From Batillaria attramentaria (lineage: Eukaryota; Mollusca; Gastropoda; Batillariidae): a DNA stretch of 64,000 nt. Both the position numbers and the translations under genes were made by a program. The notes under the pieces were generated by a model, which did no database searches, was not told where the DNA came from, and worked only from the letters and a program-made list of their open reading frames with translations. The stretch lies in contig JACVVK020000285.1 in NCBI GenBank assembly GCA_018292915.2, positions 290,001-354,000 of the forward strand. The letters are read 5' to 3'. Positions 1 through 10,392 of this stretch are shown in pieces (position 1 is the stretch's first letter; every line of letters starts with the position of its first letter).

Positions 1-2
1 AC

Positions 3-242
3 AGCGAAGCAGAGTCGGGGTTGGCGGAGACTGCACAGTCTTGTAACGGCATGGAAGATTGTTCAGAATTTTCCGCTGGCTCTTCCGCGGGTCCCTCCGC
101 GGAGGCTCCTCGGAGAAAACGCAAAGCGGAGGAATCCAACGAGGAAACTGCCCACGAGAAAGAGCAGTTGGAGCAACAAACCCTGATGTTAGCTCCGACA
201 CAGAGAAAGTTGAAGAGAGAGCCAAGAAAGATGGTTGTTTGA
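3..242 (+). CDS. Possible 3'-terminal exon of an upstream plus-strand gene (partial)
   Basis: The reading frame is open from the window edge to a stop at 240-242 and gives about 79 residues. The peptide is hydrophilic, with a Ser/Gly/Ala-rich start, a basic PRRKRK cluster that could be a nuclear localisation signal, and a Glu/Gln-rich stretch. No domain is recognised. The start lies outside the window or in an earlier exon. A second frame over 59-250 ends in CLIS, a CaaX-like C-terminus, but it has a stop just upstream. The true frame is therefore uncertain, and this could also be non-coding. Confidence 0.3.
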   Translation, partial: SEAESGLAETAQSCNGMEDCSEFSAGSSAGPSAEAPRRKRKAEESNEETAHEKEQLEQQTLMLAPTQRKLKREPRKMVV

Positions 243-589
243 TCAGCTAATTAATTCATGGATTGAAAGCAAACAGGCAAATCAATCAACCACTCAACCA
301 CCCAGCAAACAAATGATGGGCAGAAACATACTTTATATCAACGTGAATGAAAATTGTGTATCTAGTAATTAGACACTCGATTCATGTTTTGTTTTTTCAA
401 GGTCACGCGTGCGTTGTACGTAATTTACACAAAGAAAACACACACAATAACAATTTACTGCCTGATCGTCTCGGCAAGTTGGATTAGGTGCAACCAGCCA
501 GTGGCTATAGTGTCCAAGATACAACTCAAAGTTCTTGTTCTGGTTTGTGAGCATTTTGTTTTATTGAATATCCCTTCTCTTTTCTTTTT
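243..589. other. Non-genic stretch
   Basis: This is AT-rich DNA between the possible left-edge exon and the pearl-like element. I see no gene, RNA or repeat structure in it. Confidence 0.4.
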
Positions 590-660
590 GGCTCCCTTGT
601 GTTACAAAGGGAGTCTATGTACTAACCCTCCGTCTGTGTGTGTGTGTGTTGTGTGTGTGT

Positions 661-707
<47 letters not shown>

Positions 708-2331
708 GCAGTAAATATATAGAAACCTTAACATTGGCATTTTCTCAGAATCTACAAATAGCAGAGGCACCAAACTTGGCTTGCTGATAGAGAGTCCTAA
801 GACCTTTCAAAATATATCACTTTGAATGACCTCTACTCAAGGTCAAGGTCACCAAAGTGGTCTGTTTGAAAATTTTACATTGTCATTTTCTTGGAATCTA
901 CAAACACCAGAGATTTTAAACTTTGCATGCTGATAGACATTGATAAGAACTTTACAGATATACATGTACTCAATGGCCTTGTTTCAAGGTCAAGGCCGTA
1001 CAAGCTATCTTCGGCATTTCCCCAGTAAACCTTAACATTGGCATTTTCTCAGAATCTACAAACAGCAGAGGCACCAAACTTGGCATGCTGATAGACAGCC
1101 ATAAGACCTTTCAAAATATCATTTTGAATGACCTTGACCTTGAGTCAAGGTCACTAAAGCGGTCTGTTTGAAAATTTTACATTCACGTTTTCTTGGAATC
1201 TACAAAAGCCAGAGATTGTAAACTTTGCATGACAATAGACATTGGTAAGAACTTTACAGACATACATGTATTCAATGGCCTTTTGTCAAGGTCAAGGCCG
1301 TACAAGCTATTTTCCACATTTCTGCAGTAAACCTTAACATTGGCATTTTCTCAGAGTCTACAAAGAGCAGAGGCACCAAACTTGGCACGCTAATAGACAA
1401 CCATAAGACCTTTCAAAATGTATCATTTTGAATGACCTTGACTCAAGGTCATGGTCACTAAAGCAGTCTGTTTGAAAATTTTACATTCACGTTTTCTTGG
1501 AATCCACAAAAGCCAGAGATTGTAAACTTTGCATGATGATAGACATTGGTAAGAACTTTACAGACATACATGTATTCAATGGCCTTTTTTCAAGGTCAAG
1601 GCCGTACAGGCTATTTTTCACATTTCTGCAGTAAACCTTAACATTGGCATTTTCTCAGAATCTACAAACAGCAGAAGCACCAAACTTGGCATGCTGATAG
1701 ACAGCCATAAGTCCTCTCAAAATATACCATTTTGAATGACCTTGACCTTGAGTCAAGGTCACTAAAGCTGTCTGTTTGAAAATTTTACATTGGCATTTTC
1801 TTGGAATCTACAAACACCAGAGATTTTAAACTTTGCATGATGATAGACATTGATAAGAACTTTACAGATATACATGTATTCAATGGCCTGTTTCAAGGTC
1901 AAGGCTGTACAAGCTATTTTTGTGAAACCTTAACATAGGCATTTTCTCAGAATCTACAAAGAGCAGAGGCACCAAACCTGGTATGCTAATAGACATTGAT
2001 AATACCTACGCATACGTATCACTGTGAATGACCTTGACTCAAGGTCAAGGTCATTAAAGCTGTCGTGAATTTTAATATACCGGTTTTGGAGAAACTACAA
2101 ATACTAGAGGCTTCAAACTTGGCATAATGATAGACATTGATGAGATCTCATTTGAATGACCTTGACCCAAGGTCAAGACCATACAAACAGTTTTAGGTAA
2201 AACTGTAATATTGCCAGGAACTAAGAAACACCAGAGACACCTTACTTGGCTTGATGATTTTTACAAACATACTCTTTTGAATGAACTTGACCCATGTCAC
2301 AAGGGAGCCATGGAGGCTACTGCCTCTCTAG
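590..2331 (+). mobile_element. Pearl-like HINE (non-autonomous Helentron), left copy
   Basis: It starts with GGCTCCCTTGTG and has the inverse CACAAGGGAGCC at 2298-2309, giving 12-bp subterminal inverted repeats. A (TG)n microsatellite (about 618-705) follows the 5' end. Then come roughly 150- and 300-bp tandem units that repeat the phrases AACATTGGCATTTTCT and TGACCTTGA...TCAAGGTCA. After the 3' inverted repeat comes a small hairpin (GAGGC...GCCTC) ending in CTAG at 2328-2331. Subterminal repeats, a microsatellite, a tandem core, a 3' stem-loop and a CTRR end are the described build of HINE/pearl elements of molluscs and DINE-1 of flies. A second, inverted copy is at 47196-48710. Confidence 0.75.
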
Positions 2332-2560
2332 TTTTTTTATTAATAGCCTTGTGGGGAAGGACCCTGTTTGGCCGCGAAATAGTCTTTGTCGCTTGCGCGG
2401 CGTAAAGCCCTAAATAACTTACCAATGAACTGGATTATGGGCTCTTTTTCCTCTTCTGGTACAGAGAACTGGTACAGCATACGTTTCCAGTACTTTGTAT
2501 TTCTTCTGGTGGTGGTGTTGCCGGAGATATGGTACCAGATTCTCAGGATCACTAATGCAG

Positions 2561-2562
<2 letters not shown>

Positions 2563-2634
<72 letters not shown>
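2563..2634. repeat. (GT)n(GA)n compound microsatellite
   Basis: About 48 bp of GT is followed by about 22 bp of GA. The flanking 2332-2562 and 2635-3079 show no gene. Confidence 0.95.
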
Positions 2635-2635
<1 letters not shown>

Positions 2636-3079
2636 GCTGTTTACACTTTTACTGGGTTTTACCCGAGAGGAACTAGGTCTTTGCAAAACTAATACGTAGA
2701 GGCCTATTCAGTACATTCTTCAATTGATGCTGAAAATATTCCAGAAGCGCATGACATGAGTAAAACCGACAAAACCTTGTTTCCTGATTTTATTGTCATG
2801 AAAGTCTCGTGAAATTGTGTGTACTGTTTTACGTTAGCCTATTTCTACCAGTAACAGGGTGTGTGTGTCTGCTATTCGTTATCTTCATCATCGTCCCCCT
2901 GGCAGTCACCACAACCTCATCATCGCGCCTGCCTTAAGTGGTGACGTTGAATCAAAATTTCCATTTGTGCGACCTCTACCGAAGACATAATCAAAGTGTG
3001 GGTTTTAGTTTATGCTTTCGTATGTCTAGCTTAACTTTTACCGCATGAGGCTCTGAAACTTGCAATTCGTATGAGGTTG

Positions 3080-3255
3080 TTGGGGGAGCCGGGGTGGCCG
3101 AATGGTAAGAGCGTTGGACCTCCGATGCTCGGGTCGTGAGGTCGATCCCCGCTGGGGCCACATATTGTGCTGGCTTTTTTCATCGTTGCCCCGTCTTTGA
3201 TATCACCCGTACGTGGTGGAAAAGGACGTTAAACTCCCAAACACCCACCCACCCT
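3080..3255 (+). mobile_element. SINE family 1 (tRNA-derived), full length, 12-bp TSD
   Basis: The tRNA-like head has an A box (GGCCGAATGGTAAGAG) and a B box (TGAGGTCGATCCC). It is followed by the family body (GTGCTGGCTTTTTTCATCG, GGTGGAAAAGGACGTTAAAC) and a CACCCACCC tail. Identical 12-bp target duplications CGTATGAGGTTG flank it at 3068-3079 and 3256-3267. The A box carries one extra A compared with other copies. Confidence 0.9.
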
Positions 3256-3727
3256 CGTATGAGGTTGGTTGCCAGGTACGCAGTATAGCTTACATCGGGA
3301 TATGCTGAAAAATCCACAACCATTTGTGTGTTTTTCACAGATTACTCTGTCATTTTTAAGTATAAACTAGATATTTGGCAGAGTGAAAGAGCAGATAATT
3401 TTTAAAGCCAAGAGCACTATAAAACATAGTTTAAATGCTTTCATAAACACACAAATAAGCAAACCTCTTCAACCCGACGTTAGTCGTATGCTTCTGTGCA
3501 TGGCCGTTGCGCTCCGAGAGGATCGAGTGACTATAATTATGTCTGATCAGTACATGTTCCCGACTTCAGACGCGATACTGATTTCATGTTTTAGGTAATA
3601 ATACGGCAGTTCTAACCGTCCTCGAGGAATATCTGAAGTGTCGAAAGTGTGAGAATAATGAGCAAAACGTAAAGGTCCTGGGTGTTTTACACACGGCTCA
3701 TACGGTGAAGGTTAAAGTGCTACCATG

Positions 3728-3842
3728 CACCAGTTAGTTAGTAAGAGTTAGGATGCTAACGTCTCTCCGTATAATGCTAGATTGCTACTGTACAGTTAGT
3801 TAATAAGTTGGGGATGCTAAACGTCTCTCCTTATAGTGCTAG
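3728..3842. repeat. Two-copy direct repeat (about 60 bp)
   Basis: The phrases CAGTTAGTTA, GGATGCTAA and CGTCTCTCC recur twice in the same order with small differences. The surrounding stretch 3268-4037 is otherwise featureless and is the likely 3' flank of gene D. Confidence 0.6.
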
Positions 3843-4037
3843 AAAACAGTGCTTTGAAGCATTGATGATGTCCATGTGTGCCTCTGGAGTCACATATTTC
3901 AGCCATTTGGAAAGCATGTTAGTGTAAACGACGGATACATGTACTACCTGAAAAATTACTGATGATCATAGTAACCACAGTAACCTAGGTCGAGGTAATA
4001 AGCAGCAGTTTCTATTGTAGCAGCCTGTGTATCAGGC

Positions 4038-5073
4038 TCACACCGTTGAATTCTTTTGAAAAATGGACAAAAAGTCAATGAAACCTTGTCTAAGCGCTTC
4101 ATACTTAATGTCGGTTGCAGTATGAAACAAAATCACAGAGACACTTAGCAAAATGAAGCTGAAATACATGCCGCAGAATACTGGAAAGAATTCGATGCAT
4201 GGCGTATTCGCCAGTCTTGACATCATTGTACGGTTGAAACAAAAGAAAGTGTTTGTTTCCATAGGAGCTTTTTCTGTTCCTGGAATATGAATTTCCACTG
4301 CTTCTTTCCGATTTCCAGAGTTCATTTCTGAGCCAATGTCTTTTCTTGAAGTTCCGCAGCTTTCGACGGATGTAGGTCCTTCGTATCTTCGCGCAGTTGC
4401 AGGACTGCAAGTTGACTCTGGCATCACCGTTCTGCTTGACGTGCCGGACGATCTCGTCAAGGAGAATCTGCTTTTGCGTAGCCACGATCCGACCTGCGAA
4501 ATTAAAATCCTATAGATACCACTTTCTGTCAACAGCAACGTACCATTCTGAGATTTTAGACAGTATAGTTGCAGAGCATTTTATATGTCAACGTTGTCTC
4601 CCTACAGACTGGGTAATTAAATAGAAAATAACTAGGCCCGAAATTGAACAGCAGCCTGGCCCACCCCTGGTTAAAAGGAAAAACAATCAGGCCACGAGTA
4701 GACCGGCCAATCTCCAGACCGCTAAAGCCAGAAATGAACATTCTGTCCAACGATACAAGCATATTTGGACAGATAAAGAGGCCTGAAGACTTGGAATACA
4801 AGATTCTTCCGGGAGCCCACCTTTTTCACAGGAGCTGCAAACATGGCAACGGGAGGGCTGGCCAGTGGGAGGTCACAGGTGCACGGCAAGCCCACAGACA
4901 CGATGTTTTTCAGACTTTTTTCATCAGGGCATTTCATGTTGTACCGCCGAAGGAGGGATCTCAAAAGTTCCGTCAGAGCTTCAACTTCTTGGTCCGATCG
5001 CTCGCAAAACGCGCTGAAAAGCGCCAGCCATACAGACTCTGTTTCAAAGGTCCCTGAAATGATGTCTCTGAAG

Positions 5074-5153
<80 letters not shown>

Positions 5154-6281
5154 TCAGTACACGCACCTGATGCGGAAACTTTCGAGAATGATCTCACGTA
5201 CAAGTCTGACAGAAAAGCGGAGAGAATGCCAGATCATTGTTTACTACCTTTCAACTTGTGATGGATTATTTCGTAAAGCAGAGGGTGGGGGGTGGGTGGG
5301 TGTTAGGGAGTTTAACGTCCTTTTCCACCACGTAAGGGTGATATCAAAGACGGGGCAACGAGAAAAAGGCCAGCACAAATATTTGGCCCCAGCCAGGATT
5401 CGAACTCACGACCCGTGCTTTGAGAGTCCAACGCTCTACCATTCGACTATCCCGGCGCCCCTTAGTAAAGCAGAGAGAAGAACGTTCAAATCAAATCAAA
5501 TGTTAAAAACACATCATCTTACAACTGATATTGTCCGTATACGCAGTACACAGAGAGGAGACAGAGAGAAAGGTCAGGTACCCATAGTCTTCGAAGTCCA
5601 AGAAGTCCTTGTGATACAGCATGTCAGCCATTGAGGTTGCCCGGATGCGACTTTGGATAGCGTGCCGCAGACATTTCTTCACCAGTTCTTTTGCTTTGGT
5701 GTCATCTTGTTCCTTGTCTTGCCTGAAGCGTTTGGGAATGATGTGTCCATACTTCTTGCATAGTTCTGGGGCAACTTTGGACATGAAATCTTCCAGTGGT
5801 ATTTTGTTCAAAATGAACCAGAGTTTTCTGGCCTGAAATAAAGCACAGATAACAACTTGTCAGTATACTCTTTGCCATCGGCCGTATGATATTTCTTATT
5901 TTATGTGTACATTTTTTTTTAAACAAATATCACATGGAAGCACGTGTACTTTGATATGACTGAAACACGAAAAAAAAACCCCAGTAAGTCCTTTGACGTC
6001 ATTTTAGGTGTGGGGGGGGGGGGGACCATCAGTGTCTTTCCTCTTGAAATCACCTCTTCTGCCCCGGGTCTTTCCGAGTGAGTTCATCTATTTGCATTTT
6101 CTTTCACCCACCTGGTCTTTACGGGTCAAGACGTCCTTTCCAGAGAGAGACTCGTTGTCAGTGTCCGTGAGGAGGTAGCTGGCATACAGCGTGTCCAGGA
6201 ACCCGTCTTCTCTCGGGTCAACCTTTTTTATGAACTCCGGCAAGATTTCCTTCATCATGTCGTGGAGGTCTTTCTCTGTAC
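4038..6281 (-). CDS. Gene D: CARD-like protein with short Ser/Thr tail and C-terminal hydrophobic segment (5' end not found)
   Basis: Exons on the minus strand: 6281-6112, 5832-5582, 5067-4821, 4493-4038 (stop TGA at 4040-4038). All are bounded by AG acceptors and GT donors, with phases 1/0/2/0. The first two exons encode the CARD-like fold, with FLDTLYASYLLTDTDNESL matching the helix 2-4 region of CARDs, then ARKLWFIL after the junction. Exon 2 also has CLRH where paralogs have CxxC. Exon 3 ends with LPCTC, the CxC motif. The last exon is only 151 residues: a Ser/Thr-rich segment, then a 20-22-residue hydrophobic run (FFPVFCGMYFSFILLSVSVI) followed by about 30 residues. It lacks the long linker and C-terminal block of A, B and C. 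The CARD intron is phase 0 instead of 2. A leader exon like those of A-C was not located, so the start is unknown. The hydrophobic tail could be a membrane anchor, as in MAVS-type CARD adaptors, but that is inference. Confidence 0.7.
5078..5151. repeat. (AC)n microsatellite forming the pyrimidine tract of a splice acceptor
   Basis: On the minus strand this is (TG)n followed by TTCTTCAG, directly abutting the exon of gene D that starts at 5067. Confidence 0.9.
5284..5464 (-). mobile_element. SINE family 1, full length, 11-bp TSD, in an intron of gene D
   Basis: The copy is in reverse orientation. The reversed B box (GGATTCGAACTCACGA) and A box (CTCTACCATTCGACTA) are intact. Identical GTAAAGCAGAG target duplications lie at 5273-5283 and 5465-5475. 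Confidence 0.9.
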
Positions 6282-6670
6282 CTGGTAATAATGAATGAAG
6301 CACAGGGCATAAAACCCGGCCATTTAGGTCATGGAAAATCCAAATGAATGGCCATGGAGAGGATGCGTACTCGGCTGCATAAATAAAATGATAAGTTGAT
6401 GTAGGTTTAGTGCAGTGTTTTGAAATGCAGTTTCACGCAAAATAAACTTGAGACATTTGTTTTTGGCACGGTATCCAAGGAAACAGTATGTCACTATTGT
6501 TATGCTAAGGTAGGGTAAGGCAAGTGAAAGCTCCCTAGTTTGCTCACGTTTATTTTGCGTGGGACTGAACAGTGTGCACAGCCAGCTGTATGAAATTGAA
6601 CAAACTGAGCATACTACTGAGTAGGTGAATGTTATTATATTTTTAATGATAACGGAGAAGATGACAAGAA

Positions 6671-6672
<2 letters not shown>

Positions 6673-6733
<61 letters not shown>
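6673..6733. repeat. (AC)n microsatellite
   Basis: About 30 uninterrupted AC units. Confidence 0.95.
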
Positions 6734-6869
6734 ATATGCCATATGTTGGTGCACACACCCATAGATACACATGCACATACACCAGCCCGTGCACTGCCAG
6801 CTAAAAGAGACCAGGGTAGAAGGGAAACAACTCTTGCGGTCATTACAAAATTATATTCAAGCGAGTTGC

Positions 6870-7031
6870 GAAAAAAATCTTTCTATAACAGCTTAGGCAC
6901 CATGGCGGAATGGACCCGCTTCCTGACTTTAAAAAAAAAAAAAAATTTTAACCCTAGAGCTGGTTTAGTTCGAGGTTAGACTTTAACCCTGGGCTGAAAT
7001 ACCTAACCTCGACTTTTACATGCGGGCCCAG
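6870..7031 (-). mobile_element. Partial CAGGGCCCG-family MITE
   Basis: It shares the family phrases GACCCGCTTCCTGA, CCTAGAGCTGGTTTAG and CGACTTTTACATGCGGGCCC with the copies near 16.4, 17.3, 17.8 and 57.7 kb. Only one terminus is present. Confidence 0.6.
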
Positions 7032-7177
7032 AATACTTACAAATATTGAGAGTTACTTCACACTGCATTCCAAGCATGCAGTCAGTTTCGTCTGCCGTCA
7101 TCGTTTTCCGTCCGTGTGTTGCTCAGGATATCTGTCAAGAAATGTAGACTTCATCTGAGCCTGACGTATACCATTTA

Positions 7178-7181
<4 letters not shown>

Positions 7182-7240
<59 letters not shown>
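7182..7240. repeat. (GT)n microsatellite
   Basis: About 29 uninterrupted GT units. Confidence 0.95.
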
Positions 7241-7242
<2 letters not shown>

Positions 7243-7384
7243 CCAGGAAATATAACGTTTATTTGAAAAGACTCAAAAGTAGAGAAGTTCACTGTAAGCA
7301 TATTATTTTAGGCTGTTGGCAAAGAGTTCCCGTGTTACATAATATGTCCAAAATATTATTTTGGACATGTTAGCGCGTTATATC

Positions 7385-7475
7385 TGTCCTGGCCTTTTTC
7401 TCGTTGCCCCGTCTTTGGTACAACCCTTACTCGGTGGTAAAGGACGTTAACCTCCCGGACACCCATCCACCCTCT
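7385..7475 (+). mobile_element. 5'-truncated SINE family 1
   Basis: Only the tRNA-unrelated body and tail remain (TCGTTGCCCCGTCTTTGG ... GGTAAAGGACGTTAA ... CACCCATCCACC). Confidence 0.7.
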
Positions 7476-8426
7476 CGTGCCTGTGTATGTTTGTGTGGAT
7501 TCAGATTTCTGTTCAGTTAAATTTCTTTATGGATCGACTGACGAGAGATTGAGAGACGGGAGTTTAAGTTTCCTGTCATCTTCCGCAGTATTTGCCGATT
7601 ACACCAGCGACGACGCCGATACGACGACTGATAATGATATTACATGCAATGATATGCAATTTATGGTCGCTTAGAATCGCTGGCATTGGTTTGACTCGAA
7701 CGACTCGGGAATCCCAATAAGGGAGAACTGACTAGACATGTCCTTGCGTAGTGTAAAACAAGGCTATAATAAGAAATCGGGAAATCCCCGGAATATAGAC
7801 TTCTAGGAGATCCTATTTATACGGCTGACTCTATGTAGCTGAAACAAGTAACCACAACTTGCCATACATTGTGTTTTGCCCTTTTCTGATAATGCTCTTG
7901 TTAATAAGACTGAAGCTTCAGTTGTCACTTTAATTCGATTTTGAGGACGGTTAAACCCCTTACCACAGACAATAATTCAACAAGTGTACCTTGTCCTTCC
8001 CACACACAACTGTTTTGATTCCCCATGGTAGTCCACTCTTCCTGGCGACTACAAATAAAAAATAAACCCCATGAAGCATAGCCCCCAGCCTCCATGGATC
8101 TAATAAGTCACCCGAGTTTCTTTACTAAGAGACAGGTGTCTGCTGTACTCTTCATATCAGTCAGTCTGGATGGAAAATTACCGCGGAAATAATGTGTATG
8201 GCGATCTGGTATCCCGAATCCCAATATTGACTGAGGGGTTAAAAATCCTGTTTCCAAACATGTCTGCCCGGCTGTGGCCATGTAAAATTGTAAAGTTTAG
8301 CAAATAGCACAGAAAACGTTTTACGTCGATATTTTGGGAGTATAAGATAAGAGTACTTTATTGATCCCTCGTGGGGAAATTTCATATCTGCTCAAACGTA
8401 CAGTGACAATACAATACATTAAAATT

Positions 8427-8474
<48 letters not shown>

Positions 8475-9804
8475 CCCAAAAATCACAGCTGCATGCCGCA
8501 CATACTGGTTAGTATACAGCTTGCTACTTCGCCGGTGCGAGTACTTCAAACAGGGATCAGGGTACGTACTAGTTGCTTGGGCACACCACCAGTTCCCAGT
8601 AGCTAAAGACCACAGACACTTCAGATAGTTACCAAGATGTAAACATACATAGTAAACAATACACGAACAAAGCCTTCAGGCACAGTATAAAAACTGGGGG
8701 GGGGGGGGGGGACACAGAATAATCGTGATAACATTACCTCACTTGAAGCTGCTATCTGTCTCCGCCCAGTCCGTGAAAGCGCTCCGTTGATTATGTGGTG
8801 CGCAGGGACAGTTGGAGAAGTCAGTATTGTGCAGCAGCTGTGACTGATACAGTGCCTCTTGTCTGTAAAGCGAGCGCGAGTTCTTGGCATTCCCAGCACG
8901 GTAGTTCCCCTCTGTGCAACCTCACCACGAGCCTCGAGACAGAGCAGACGCAGTTTGTATGCGACGAGGTGTGACTATTCTGTCCACACATAGGCGTTTG
9001 GGTCGGTAACGCCCGGTAAACGATTGCAATATTATGCTTCGCCGTGCGACAGTGCAAACAACCTCTGCAAACGGAGGACTAAGGCCAGTAAGGGTTTTGT
9101 CCGTCGTTTCTATACCCTATCTATCTTCGTCGTGCAGTTTGGGAGGCCCGTAAGTGCTAAAGCATTCATTGCTATATGCTTGGCAGCTTGCCAGTCACGG
9201 TAAATGTGTACCCTTACACAACATGACGTGCTGAAAAGTTTGTGGATGACTGATGTCAAATTCAGATTATCTTTACTGAGTTGGGCAGAATTGCTCTACT
9301 GACGGTTTTCCACTTCTTTGGAACAGTCTGTCTTTTTATGTTCGTCACGCTGCGTCGGTTGACTGGTTCACTGTGTTGAAGACGCATCTCTTCCGCCTCT
9401 GTCACCAAGACTGAATCAGTTTTTCACCATCACCATGATCACGAGTGTACTGTATGACTGTGTATGTGATGTTCTGCTATTGTAAGACAGAGCCCAGATC
9501 TCCAGCAGGAGATTGGGCGCCAGACAAATCCTCCTTATGATTACTGTTATTAAACCCGGAGGCAAAAGCATGCATACTCAACAGGTATAATCTTTGCTTA
9601 CAACTCGGTTTTCTCAGTTTTTTTTTAACAGATAGCCTAGCCCGTCGATAGTGTTTCGACTAATGACACGTACCTGGTAGCAGACAGTATGATTTACTCA
9701 TTTCTGGACACAATTGTTTATGTTTTGTGGTCCATACAACCCATGTTCGTGACACACAACCTGTATTCTATATTCTTCTCATCCTTCGTCAACCGTGAAT
9801 GAAT

Positions 9805-9810
9805 TTTATT
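9805..9810 (-). terminator. Possible poly(A) signal of gene A
   Basis: AATAAA on the minus strand about 580 bp past the gene A stop. The distance is long, so this is only a candidate. Confidence 0.3.
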
Positions 9811-9929
9811 GCAAACTCTGTATTTGGGAAAGTCCTGGCATCAGTTTAGCCGTTTGGTAAGTGAAGGATACGGAGCGGCAAGCAGGGAGTCAAAAGCTGA
9901 ACAAACTGCTTCAAACATCTCCGGGCAGA

Positions 9930-10050
9930 ATAATCATCATCATCATCATCATGTGTTGTGTAGGCGCTTTTCCCAGTTTCTTGAACTGGCTCAGAGCGCT
10001 GCAAACTGAACCTTACACGGACACACGCTCACGTGAATCACACCCACGTA
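9930..10050 (-). mobile_element. SINE family 2 fragment (3' part)
   Basis: It matches the 3' half of the 50.9-kb copy in reverse: GTAGGCGCTTTTCCCA, CTCAGAGCGC and GCTCACGTGAATCACAC, beside an (ATC)n tract. Confidence 0.6.
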
Positions 10051-10392
10051 GTCCAAGATACATTTGAGTCTCAGTTGTTGCCTCAGATAAATTTAAATTC
10101 TTTGTACCTACACACCATGAGCCGACTGCTCCGCGCTTGCAAAAACAGCCCACAAACAGCTTGGCCCGCCGGTCGATTTTGGTTTGTCTCGGCTTAAATG
10201 TCTTACAGCACAGCGGGCAACCGGAGTAGTTCTCAGTATCTGACACGATACTTCAGTTTGTTTGTTTGGTTTTTGTTGTTTTTTGTAGGGGGTGGGTCAG
10301 TGGGAGGGGACGTCTGCGCGTTTGAGCATACGAGAACAACCCGCTAAACTACTCTGCACACTGGATGTACCACAGAGGAAGTAATGGTGAAA

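Larger units (their letters stand above)
6282..10392. other. Intergenic region between genes D and A
   Basis: It contains (AC)n at 6673-6733, a MITE remnant near 6870-7031, (GT)n at 7182-7240, a 5'-truncated family-1 SINE at 7385-7475, an ACTTTATTGATCCC...GGGGAAATTT tail motif near 8350-8385 like retroposon 3' ends, (AC)n at 8432-8473, a G run at 8697-8711 and a partial family-2 SINE near 9930-10050. I could not find the expected leader exon of gene D here. A good donor (minus strand GAG|GTAATG near 8736) exists, but its phase does not fit. Confidence 0.5.

Noticed and set aside
4105..4485. Alternative frame of the last exon of gene D
   Set aside because: The acceptor at 4493 and the phase-0 donor at 4821 force the other frame.
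8736..8899. Leader exon of gene D
   Set aside because: The donor is good, but its phase is not 1 and the peptide lacks the YRDYxDL motif of the other leaders.
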